The position numbers and the translations under genes were made by a program. A stretch of 18,445 nt of DNA from RXOA01 sp964547105 (GTDB lineage: Bacteria; Bipolaricaulota; Bipolaricaulia; UBA7950; UBA9294): assembly GCA_964547105.1 (NCBI GenBank), contig CAZJLO010000035.1, positions 1 to 18,445 of the forward strand. Reading direction: 5' to 3'. Position 1 is the first letter of the stretch, and each line of letters begins with the position of its first letter. Positions 6,874 through 13,981 of this stretch are shown piece by piece. The notes under the pieces were generated by a model. It saw only the letters and a program-made list of their open reading frames with translations, made no database searches and was not told the origin of the DNA.

Positions 6874-6879
6874 GAAGGA
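6874..6879 (+). promoter_or_regulatory. Ribosome binding site deciding the pgsB start
   Basis: GAAGGA lies nine bases before a TTG at 6889. Using it gives a PgsB that opens directly with its membrane anchor, as in known PgsB proteins. The alternative GTG at 6808 has only a weak GAGTGG far upstream and would add 27 polar residues before the anchor. Confidence 0.45.
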
Positions 6880-6888
6880 TGGGGATTC

Positions 6889-8175
6889 TTGCACACACTG
6901 TGGGTAATCGTGGGTGGGTTTGCCGTTGCCCTGATCGGACTGATTGCTGAGAGCCTGATGCTCCGCCGGACGCGGCGGAAGCTACCCATTCGGATCCTTG
7001 TCATCGGCACCCGGGGGAAGTCAAGCGTTGTTCGTTTGGTCCACGCGCGGCTGAGAAGCACGGGGCATCGCGTTCTTGGCAAGACGACCGGTTCGAAGCC
7101 ACGAATCCTGCTTCCTGATGGAGCGGAGATCACCATCAGGAGAATCGGTGGCGCGTCGATTCTTGAGCAGAAGAAGATCCTGAGCCGCGCGGCACGAATG
7201 TCATGCGACATCGTTGTCATCGAAGGAATGGCAATCTCCCCCGGAATCGCCAGGGTGGAGTCGCTGCGGATGATCCAGCCGACGCATGTGCTGTTGACCA
7301 ACGCACGTGTCGACCATGTCGAGCTGGCCGGGGAGGTTCCGATTGAAGTCGCGGCTTCGCTTGCTTGGGCGATTCCGCGTGGCGTTCCCGTTTATGCTCC
7401 GGGGTTCGAGTTGGCAGACGCCGGAGTCCGCGATGCGCTCGAATCTACCGGGGGAAGACTGATTGCAGTCGGAGGGAACTTGGGGACGCAGGGGGACTGC
7501 TTGCCCGCAAAAGGGGGTCTCGGCGAGCAGGAAGATGCGTCGACCTCCTGCTGGAATCCGAGACAGGAGATGATCGTCGAAGCGGGGCATCGGCAATTCG
7601 TTGCCAACTCGCAAGTTGCGGAAGCTTGTTGCCGGGACCTTGATGGCCATGTCTCAGCCTCCGCCGCGATCTCGATCAAGCCGGTGCGGAGCCTGCCTGT
7701 CGATCTAAGAGGGGACGCCGGAGAACTGATGCTGCTCATCGATTCAGAGAACGATACTGTCATTTTGAACGCGTTTTCCGCGAACGATCCTCTTTCCACA
7801 AGGCTGATCACTACTTCAGTCCTTGCGAGCCATCCCGAGCTCTCCCAACGGACGATGGTTGGCGTCTTCAACGTTCGCCGCGATCGTGGCGATCGCACCC
7901 TTCTCTGGATATCTGCGTTGCGTCGGGGAGAGTTGCCTCTTGAGGAGATCATTCTCATCGGGGATCGTGCCCATCGTGTTGCGGCAGCTCGGATGGTGCG
8001 TCATCACTCGGACGTTCCTGCATTCGCGTTGCGGGAACGTCAGGCCGACCAGCTGGCCCAGAAGCTTGGGATAATGTACCAGCGCCAACTGCTGCTGTGC
8101 TTCGGCAATTTCGCCGGAATCGGACAGGAACTGACGGACGTGTGGCGAAGGACATGTGATAGCTATGGGCGCTGA
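6889..8175 (+). CDS. pgsB: Poly-gamma-glutamate synthase subunit PgsB (CapB), Mur ligase-like
   Basis: PgsB is the ATP-dependent amide ligase that joins glutamates through the gamma-carboxyl. From the TTG start it is 428 residues, slightly longer than usual. It shows an N-terminal membrane helix (about 4-24, TLWVIVGGFAVALIGLIAES), then GTRGKSSVVRL (40-50), the Mur-ligase-type P-loop of this family. KTTGSKPRILLPDG (65-78), VVIEGMAISP (109-118) and LLTNARVDHVELAG (135-148) are further PgsB signatures. The C-terminal third is less typical but contains TMVGVFNVRRDRGD, expected for the family. It overlaps pgsC by 11 to 20 bases. If the GTG at 6808 were used, the protein would be 455 residues. Confidence 0.92.
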   Translation: MHTLWVIVGGFAVALIGLIAESLMLRRTRRKLPIRILVIGTRGKSSVVRLVHARLRSTGHRVLGKTTGSKPRILLPDGAEITIRRIGGASILEQKKILSRAARMSCDIVVIEGMAISPGIARVESLRMIQPTHVLLTNARVDHVELAGEVPIEVAASLAWAIPRGVPVYAPGFELADAGVRDALESTGGRLIAVGGNLGTQGDCLPAKGGLGEQEDASTSCWNPRQEMIVEAGHRQFVANSQVAEACCRDLDGHVSASAAISIKPVRSLPVDLRGDAGELMLLIDSENDTVILNAFSANDPLSTRLITTSVLASHPELSQRTMVGVFNVRRDRGDRTLLWISALRRGELPLEEIILIGDRAHRVAAARMVRHHSDVPAFALRERQADQLAQKLGIMYQRQLLLCFGNFAGIGQELTDVWRRTCDSYGR

Positions 8176-8605
8176 GACCCTATTTGTGGGGCTGATGATG
8201 AGCACGCTCATCATTGAGCTGACGGGGATCTATCCGGGCGGCGTGATTGTGCCTGGATACGTCGCCATGTATCTCGATCAGCCGCTGCGGCTGGCCGGGA
8301 CGCTGATTGCTGCCGTGCTCACGGTCCTGGCCTATCGCGTGCTCTCACGCTTTGTCATCCTCTTCGGACGAAGACAGTTCGTCCTTCTGCTGTTTCTTGG
8401 CGCCGTGTGGTCCGTGGCGCTGCAACTGGCCCTGCCATCGCTCGGCGTGGAGTCGCTGGCCTGGAGAACGATCGGGTGGGTGATCCCCGGGCTTCTTGCC
8501 AACACATTGCTGCGCCAGAACCCGGCGGCAACACTTCTCTCGCTCGGCGTGGCGTCGGTGGGGACGTTCTTCGTGGTTCGGCTGCTCACGATCATCATCC
8601 CATGA
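8165..8605 (+). CDS. pgsC: Poly-gamma-glutamate biosynthesis membrane protein PgsC (CapC)
   Basis: A hydrophobic protein of 146 residues, the normal size for PgsC, with several membrane helices. It carries the family hallmark ELTGIYPGGVIVPGYVAMYL near the N terminus and a later FGRRQFVLLLFLG segment, both characteristic. PgsC forms the membrane synthase complex with PgsB. The ATG at 8165 is chosen because PgsC proteins start a few residues before this first helix; a GTG at 8156 adds only three residues. The end overlaps pgsW by four bases (ATGA at 8602-8605). Confidence 0.92.
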   Translation: MGAETLFVGLMMSTLIIELTGIYPGGVIVPGYVAMYLDQPLRLAGTLIAAVLTVLAYRVLSRFVILFGRRQFVLLLFLGAVWSVALQLALPSLGVESLAWRTIGWVIPGLLANTLLRQNPAATLLSLGVASVGTFFVVRLLTIIIP

Positions 8606-9756
8606 TCCTGACAAGCCGATTGCGCTGGAAACACCAGCTGAGCCGTGCCACATGGATTCGGCTTGTGGTTGCCTGCGGAGTCAGTCTGGGTTGTCTGGTT
8701 GGGTACCAGTTGGGACCGCGGTCAGCAGACTGGGAGCTTCATGAGGCGATGTTGAAGGCCGCTCAAGAGACGTCAAAGACATTCCAGCGGGTACGCGAGC
8801 TGCGCGAGGCGAGCGGAATCCCGCTTGATGCAATCAACGATCCCAACCGCACCGGGCTGATCGGATTGCCCGATTCGGCCATCACGACCACACTTGGCCA
8901 TCTGGAGGCGAAGCGGACGACGACCAATCCCGATTTTGCCGCGCTGATCGTCCTACTCCTAAGGGAGGCTGGTGTCGGGCCGGGAGACGTCGTTGCGATC
9001 GGAGCTTCGGCATCCTTCCCCGCGCTTGTCATTGCCTCGCTGCATGCGGTAGAAGCACTCGACGCGATTCCGCGATTGATCGTCTCACTTACGGCGTCGA
9101 CCTACGGGGCAAACGATCCTGCGCTGACGATTCTCGATATGCTCTCTCAGTTCCCGGGAGGAGCGGATCGGCCACCGCGTTTGATCGCGGCCGCCATCGG
9201 CGGAGAAGGTGATGTTGGCAAGTACCTCACCGAGGAAGCGCGAGTCGCGCTACAGCGGGAAATCGACTTGCGAGGAATCTCTCAGGTGGTGCCGGGCGAT
9301 CTTGCCGACGCCGTCATCCAGAGGATGGCCCTATATGAAGATGCGGCAGGCGACGAGGGAATCGCTTGTTTCGTCAATATTGGCGGCGCGTGGGCGAACC
9401 TGGGGACAGACTCCGCCGTGCTGCGACTACCTCCGGGCGTGGTGAACGAAGCAGATGAGATTCCTGCTATCGAGCGAAGAGGTGTGCTGATGGAGTTTCT
9501 CGACCGGGACATCCCTGCTGTCCACCTACTGAACATCCAGGGGCTTGCGCTTCGGTACGGCGCCCCGTGGGATCCGATTCCGATTCCGCCGATCGGGCAA
9601 AGCGACGTCTACGTGATGAAGCACGTGAGGGATGCGCGCCTAGTTGTCACAGCCTCCCTGTGGCTTGGCGCGATGGTTGCGCTCATTGCTCAGGCGGCGC
9701 TCAGTAGGCGCGGTGTCAGGCAAAGACGGACCCGCGACCGCTCCGCGGAAAGGTGA
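8602..9756 (+). CDS. pgsW: Poly-gamma-glutamate system protein PgsW
   Basis: A 384-residue protein with an N-terminal membrane helix (about 18-36), a large extracytoplasmic domain and a C-terminal helix (about 350-370), so it is anchored at both ends. The sequence LDAINDPNRTGLIGLPDSAI followed by TTTLGHLEAKRTTTNPDFAA (about 75-114) and GDVVAIGASASFPAL (128-142) is what I recall for the 'poly-gamma-glutamate system protein' family found beside pgsB and pgsC. Its biochemical role is not settled as far as I know. It may stand in for PgsA, which is absent here. The longer in-frame ORF from 8407 lies inside pgsC and was rejected; the ATGA overlap supports 8602. Confidence 0.85.
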   Translation: MILTSRLRWKHQLSRATWIRLVVACGVSLGCLVGYQLGPRSADWELHEAMLKAAQETSKTFQRVRELREASGIPLDAINDPNRTGLIGLPDSAITTTLGHLEAKRTTTNPDFAALIVLLLREAGVGPGDVVAIGASASFPALVIASLHAVEALDAIPRLIVSLTASTYGANDPALTILDMLSQFPGGADRPPRLIAAAIGGEGDVGKYLTEEARVALQREIDLRGISQVVPGDLADAVIQRMALYEDAAGDEGIACFVNIGGAWANLGTDSAVLRLPPGVVNEADEIPAIERRGVLMEFLDRDIPAVHLLNIQGLALRYGAPWDPIPIPPIGQSDVYVMKHVRDARLVVTASLWLGAMVALIAQAALSRRGVRQRRTRDRSAER

Positions 9757-9760
9757 CGGG

Positions 9761-9775
9761 GCGATCAGTGATCGC
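9761..9775. repeat. 15-base palindrome between pgsW and ppnP
   Basis: GCGATCAGTGATCGC is a perfect inverted repeat with seven-base arms around one central G, starting four bases after the pgsW stop codon. It could be an operator or part of a transcript end; no T-tract follows. About one such palindrome is expected by chance in a window this size, so position is the main reason to list it. Confidence 0.3.
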
Positions 9776-9870
9776 AGTGCTGGCCGATCGGAGAGCCCGA
9801 TGGGATTGAGGTAGTCACTGTAGGGCTGTAACTTCTCGGAATCCAAAACACGAAGCATGGGGAGGAAGTC

Positions 9871-10152
9871 ATGCTGAAGGTCAACGAGTACTTCGAGGGT
9901 CGCGTCAAATCTATCGGATTCGATGATTCGGATGGACATGCAACCATGGGGGTCATGGATGTGGGGCACTACCAATTCTCCACGAGCACGGTGGAAATCA
10001 TGTCGGTGATCACAGGTGAGCTGAGCGTCAAACTGCCCGGTGGAGCGGAGTGGGAGATGTACCCGGCTGGAACGGCATTCACGGTAGGAAAAGGCGAATC
10101 ATTCGATGTTCGCGTTGAACAGCCGTCGACCTATGTCTGCCGCTACCGCTGA
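9871..10152 (+). CDS. ppnP: Pyrimidine/purine nucleoside phosphorylase PpnP
   Basis: A 93-residue single-domain cupin, the normal full length of PpnP (formerly YaiE, DUF1255). It follows the family along its whole length: MLKVNEYFEGRVKSIGF at the start, ATMGVMDVGHYQFST, EIMSVITGELSVKLPG, and the terminal PSTYVCRYR. The enzyme carries out phosphorolysis of several nucleosides to the free base and ribose-1-phosphate. GGGGAGGAAG lies directly before the ATG. It is separated by over 100 bases on each side and appears to be its own unit, functionally unrelated to its neighbours. Confidence 0.95.
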   Translation: MLKVNEYFEGRVKSIGFDDSDGHATMGVMDVGHYQFSTSTVEIMSVITGELSVKLPGGAEWEMYPAGTAFTVGKGESFDVRVEQPSTYVCRYR

Positions 10153-10326
10153 GACGCACCGAGAGGCGGACGGAGGCACTCCGCAGCGCGAATCGATGCT
10201 GATTCGGCAAACTGAGCGAGGAGTGATTCCGGCTCTGGGAATGGACGGATCTCGCTGAACTTCGAGCGACCAGAAGAAGCACATACGGAAGAACTCCATT
10301 CGCCTGAAGGGAAGAGGTGCAGCCAC

Positions 10327-12306
10327 ATGACAAGCAGGAGCAGCATAGGCATCGATGAGTTGATCCAGCTAGCGACTCCAAGCGATGCACAGATTTCGCC
10401 GGATGGCCGAAGCGTCGCGTTCACGCTCCGAACAACGGATTGGGAATCGAATAGCTACCGCAAGAGCGTCTGGCTCGTTGCGGCGGAAGGCGGGGACCCC
10501 TTTCCCGCGTGTCCGCAGCTTTACACGAGCGTGTTGCCACGCTGGGCTCCTGATGGAACGCGGTTGCTGGTGGTCGGACGAGAGCGCGCGAATGGTCCTG
10601 TGGCGGTCTTCACCGTCCGTTGGTCCGAAACTGGGGTGTCATCTGCTTGTCAAGTCGCCCTGCTACCTGATGGCGGGCACGATCCTGCATGGTCCGGCGA
10701 CGGAGAGATCATTTCATGCATTGCTCCGCCGCCCGCGTCGAAGGAGGAGATCAAGACCGAGTCGCGCTACGGCTCGGTCGAGGTGGTCGGTGAGCCCCGG
10801 GCAGGAGAACGTCTGTGGATTGCCCAGTCGTCCGACGGGGAGTTCCTTCCAGTGGCATCGGACAGCCTGGCTCCAGAGGTAGACATTCGGGAGGCGATCT
10901 GGCATCCGAGCGAACGGTCGCTTGCTCTTGTCGGTGCGCGGGGATCCACACCCGAGTTCTGGGACCGCGGCGAGCTGATGATCTACCGGCTTCGGGAAGG
11001 AAGCCTAGAACGTCTTCCATGCGGCGTTGGTTGTGGATCTCCCGTATGGAGCCCTTCGGGAGAACGAATCGCATTCATGCGCTACCGGACTCCGACATTC
11101 TCCGCCAACAGCGACACGTGCTTCTACAGCACTTCGGACCGGGAGGTGATGGTACACACCCTGCGGGACGAGGAGATCAAGCCGATCGCCTGGCGAGAAG
11201 ACGGGTTGTACTTTCTCTCCCTCGTTCGAACCGACGCTCATGTGTTCCGCTTCGATCCGGAAACCGGATCCGCCGAGCAGGTGACGAGAAGCAGGGAAAA
11301 CGGTTTGGCGGTTGTCGAGGGGTGGGGTGGAGAGGGCTGTACCTTTGAGGCAGCCGGGCCTCGCATGGCGGCGGTGTGCCATACGGAAGAAGCTCCCGGT
11401 GAGGTTGCCGTGATCGATGTAGGAAGCGGTGAAGTGCGGTCCGTCACGGCGTATCGAAGTCGGCTTCGCGAGCGGCTCCCAACGTCGGAAGTCATCAGTT
11501 GGCGAACCTCCGACGGAACGAAGATCGAGGGAGTCTTGCATCGGGACCGGAGCTGCGGCGAGCCGCGGAACGCGCCGCTCGTCGTCGTGATCCACGGCGG
11601 TCCGACGGCGCTTGCACTCGGAGCGCCGCTCGTAGATTCGGATTGGAAATTGTCGGCGATTCCGATGCTAACCGCGCTCGGAGCGCTCGTCCTTCGTCCC
11701 AACTACCGCGGCAGCGCCGGCTATGGAGAGGCGTTTCGGATGGCCAACATCGGCCTGCTCGGGGAGTGCAATAAGGATGACATCGGCGCCGGGATCGACG
11801 TGCTTGCTGATAGAGGGTGGGTTGATCCGAAGCGTGTTGCGTCCTCGGGCATGAGCCACGGCGGGTACCTTTCGGCGTTCCTTGCCGTATCCACGGATCG
11901 CTTCTGCGCTTCGGTGATGCAGGGCGGTATTGCCGATTGGACACTCAACTATGGCTGCAACATGCAGCCCGACTGGGAGCGGCAGTACTTTGGCGGAACC
12001 CCCTGGGAGCAGCGAGATCTCTATGACAAGCTCTCGCCGGTTCATCGCATCGGCGGTCGCAAGACGCCGGTCTTGATTCTGCACGGAGACAGCGACCGCC
12101 AAGCACCGACGGGCAATGCGACTGCGTTCTACCGTAGGCTGCGCGATGCAGACGTTCCCGCCCGCCTTGTGCTCTACGGCAACACCGGCCACGGCCCCAG
12201 CCGGCCGCGTGAACTGCGCCATCACATGGAAGAAGTCGTGTCGTGGATGCAGCAGTGGCTGTTCCCGGCTGCAGGCGATGCGGCGGCCCACGGCGGCGGC
12301 GAGTAG
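10327..12306 (+). CDS. S9 family peptidase (prolyl oligopeptidase / acylaminoacyl-peptidase-like)
   Basis: A 659-residue serine peptidase. Residues 1-380 form a beta-propeller with TolB/WD40-like blades (ISPDGRSVAF, PRWAPDGTRLLVVG, VWSPSGERIAFMRY). Residues 385-645 are the alpha/beta hydrolase domain. VVVIHGGPT (419-427) forms the oxyanion region, GMSHGGYLS (508-516) holds nucleophile Ser510, HGDSDRQAP (586-594) the acid, probably Asp590, and TGHG (620-623) His622. RPNYRGSAGYG (457-467) is typical of the S9C subgroup. These enzymes cleave short peptides or remove blocked N-terminal residues. No signal peptide is seen, so it is probably cytoplasmic. AGAGGTG about nine bases upstream serves as ribosome site. 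A 174-base gap with no recognisable feature precedes it. Confidence 0.95.
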   Translation: MTSRSSIGIDELIQLATPSDAQISPDGRSVAFTLRTTDWESNSYRKSVWLVAAEGGDPFPACPQLYTSVLPRWAPDGTRLLVVGRERANGPVAVFTVRWSETGVSSACQVALLPDGGHDPAWSGDGEIISCIAPPPASKEEIKTESRYGSVEVVGEPRAGERLWIAQSSDGEFLPVASDSLAPEVDIREAIWHPSERSLALVGARGSTPEFWDRGELMIYRLREGSLERLPCGVGCGSPVWSPSGERIAFMRYRTPTFSANSDTCFYSTSDREVMVHTLRDEEIKPIAWREDGLYFLSLVRTDAHVFRFDPETGSAEQVTRSRENGLAVVEGWGGEGCTFEAAGPRMAAVCHTEEAPGEVAVIDVGSGEVRSVTAYRSRLRERLPTSEVISWRTSDGTKIEGVLHRDRSCGEPRNAPLVVVIHGGPTALALGAPLVDSDWKLSAIPMLTALGALVLRPNYRGSAGYGEAFRMANIGLLGECNKDDIGAGIDVLADRGWVDPKRVASSGMSHGGYLSAFLAVSTDRFCASVMQGGIADWTLNYGCNMQPDWERQYFGGTPWEQRDLYDKLSPVHRIGGRKTPVLILHGDSDRQAPTGNATAFYRRLRDADVPARLVLYGNTGHGPSRPRELRHHMEEVVSWMQQWLFPAAGDAAAHGGGE

Positions 12307-12440
12307 TGACGCCTTCGAGACAATGAGACCGGGTGCCGTCGGCGAGAGGCGGAGACATCATCACCGCACGAAAGGGTACGTGTCCCCGTGAAGCCTCGAT
12401 AGCCTGGATTGCAGGAACCTGCGCGTGGTCCCGAAGCATG

Positions 12441-12446
12441 TATGAT
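12441..12446 (+). promoter_or_regulatory. Possible -10 box before the MBL-fold protein gene
   Basis: TATGAT matches the -10 consensus at five of six positions in the 208-base gap before the gene. No acceptable -35 box lies 16-18 bases upstream. A short inverted repeat, GCAGG-AA-CCTGC (12411-12422), covers the place where it would be, which might be an operator or chance. Confidence 0.2.
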
Positions 12447-12514
12447 TGCCTTGGCGATCCAATCGGAGGACCTGAGATCGATGGGCGATGCAGGTGGAAG
12501 CGTGGGAGGGACCG

Positions 12515-13873
12515 ATGCGAACAGCGAGGTTGATGGTGGCGGGGTTCTTCATAGTCAGCATCGGCGTGGTCGGATTTGGCAACCTCCCACCGGAGCTTAC
12601 GGAGATCGGCCCGCTGGTTGCCGAGGAAGGGCGAAGCTTCCCTTCGCTTGTGATCAGCGAGATGGTTTCCGACCCGGACCATGCCGACAGCGAACTCACG
12701 TGGAGCTTCGAGGAACACGAGGAACTTCGTGTTACGATGGCGGGCGGTAGGATCAACATTCGCGTGCGCGACCCGGACTGGTCCGGGACAACGACCCTGC
12801 TGTTGCGGGTGTGTGATCCGGATGGCGCATGCGCGGAGCGGCAGGTGCAGTTCACGATCACTCCGGTGAACGACGCGCCGGTTCTCTACCTTCCTGATCT
12901 CGTTCTGAGAGCCGGAGAGAGTTTCCCCAAGGTTAATCTGTCGCAGTATGTCCATGATCCGGATCACGCTCTCGACCAGCTTTCGTGGGAAGTCACGGGA
13001 GATTCCGAGCTTGCGATCACGATCGATCGCGGGGTCGCCTCGATTGCAGCGCAGGACGATGAATGGCAGGGGATCGAGATGGTGCAGTTTTCCGTTTGCG
13101 ACCCGGAGGGCGCCTGCGCCGAACAGACCGTGATGATCGCCCGTTCACCCGCGACCGTGTCGGTGACACTTGTTGGGAATGCTGGCTACATCATCGATGA
13201 TGGCCGCACAACGATTGCCGTCGACGCATTGCTTGCCTACGGGGTAGCTCCGGATGTGCAGCGGCGGATGGCTCTTGGCGAAGCGCCGTTTGCAGGGATC
13301 GATCTGATTCTGGTCACGCATGAGCACGCCGATCACTTCCTTGCCGAGTGCGTGGTCGGGCAGATGAACGTTGATCCGGGATCGATTGTCATTGCGCCAA
13401 GCGATGTGACGCGCCAGATCCACGAGTTCGCGCCGGAGATTGCCAGCGATCGACTCATTTCGGTGGACCTGGAGCCGAATGGATCCTACGAAATCGCAGT
13501 GGCCGGAATCACTCTCGAAGTCATGGATTTTCCGCATTCCCCCACACGATCTCCGCGCAACGTTGGATTCCTGATCAAGCTTGCGGAGGCGACCCTGTTC
13601 CATCCGGGAGATATCGTCGTTGAAGCATTGGGTTCCGAGATGGAGCAGCACGCCGCGGCTGGGCGCGCCGTGAATATTGCGTTCCTTCCCCACTTCAACG
13701 TCACTGATGCGCGCTATGCGCCGTTCGTGGAGACGATCGACGCTGCGTACATTGTCCCCATCCACGCGGGAGCCTTGGAGCTTGAGGGTGTATGCCGCCA
13801 GACCAGCCGGTACTACGATAACGCGCTCTGTTTCTTTTTCCCGCTCCAGCAGAGGATCATCCCCCTGTTTTAG
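12515..13873 (+). CDS. Exported MBL-fold metallohydrolase with two Ig/cadherin-like repeats
   Basis: A 452-residue protein. Residues 1-22 are a signal peptide (MRTARLMVAGFFIVSIGVVG). Two beta-rich repeats follow with an exact 95-residue period: VSDPDHADSELTW (51-63) recurs as VHDPDHALDQLSW (146-158), and CDPDGACAE (100-108) as CDPEGACAE (195-203). TPVNDAPVL at their junction is typical of bacterial cadherin/Ig-like modules. From about 213 it is a metallo-beta-lactamase fold: THEHADHF (268-275) gives the HxHxDH zinc motif, with H341, D366 in HPGD and H417 in PIHAG as further ligands. The hydrolase resembles the UlaG/UPF0173-type group more than true beta-lactamases. The start at 12515 follows GGGAGGG and puts the signal peptide first. 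Substrate unknown; it probably acts in the periplasm or outside. Confidence 0.88.
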   Translation: MRTARLMVAGFFIVSIGVVGFGNLPPELTEIGPLVAEEGRSFPSLVISEMVSDPDHADSELTWSFEEHEELRVTMAGGRINIRVRDPDWSGTTTLLLRVCDPDGACAERQVQFTITPVNDAPVLYLPDLVLRAGESFPKVNLSQYVHDPDHALDQLSWEVTGDSELAITIDRGVASIAAQDDEWQGIEMVQFSVCDPEGACAEQTVMIARSPATVSVTLVGNAGYIIDDGRTTIAVDALLAYGVAPDVQRRMALGEAPFAGIDLILVTHEHADHFLAECVVGQMNVDPGSIVIAPSDVTRQIHEFAPEIASDRLISVDLEPNGSYEIAVAGITLEVMDFPHSPTRSPRNVGFLIKLAEATLFHPGDIVVEALGSEMEQHAAAGRAVNIAFLPHFNVTDARYAPFVETIDAAYIVPIHAGALELEGVCRQTSRYYDNALCFFFPLQQRIIPLF

Positions 13874-13957
13874 GTTTCGGAAGAGATGCGATAGAGTCTC
13901 GAAACACACGAGGCCGTAGTGTAAAGTCTTCCTGTTGAAGAGCTCCAGACCAGAGCT
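13874..13957. other. Hairpins between the MBL gene and the long sigma-like gene
   Basis: Directly at the stop codon, GTTTCG (13874-13879) pairs with CGAAAC (13900-13905). Further on, AGCTC (13941-13945) pairs with GAGCT (13953-13957) around a seven-base loop. Neither has a T-tract of the usual length, so a terminator is possible but not established. A weak box pair (TCGAAA at 13899, TAAAGT at 13922, 17-base spacer) could be a promoter for the next gene. Confidence 0.25.
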
Positions 13958-13981
13958 TTGCGTGGATGAGAGGACGGTTGG

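Noticed and set aside
8407..8601. Longer in-frame start for pgsW beginning inside pgsC
   Set aside because: The added 65 residues are the out-of-frame shadow of pgsC and show no membrane or domain pattern. The ATG at 8602 gives an ATGA overlap and a normal N-terminal anchor.
9806..9832. TTGAGG ... TGTAAC as a promoter for ppnP
   Set aside because: The spacer is only 15 bases and the -10 match is weak.
12515..13873. True beta-lactamase
   Set aside because: Only the general metallo-beta-lactamase fold and zinc ligands are present; the sequence is closer to UlaG/UPF0173-type hydrolases and carries Ig-like repeats not found in beta-lactamases.
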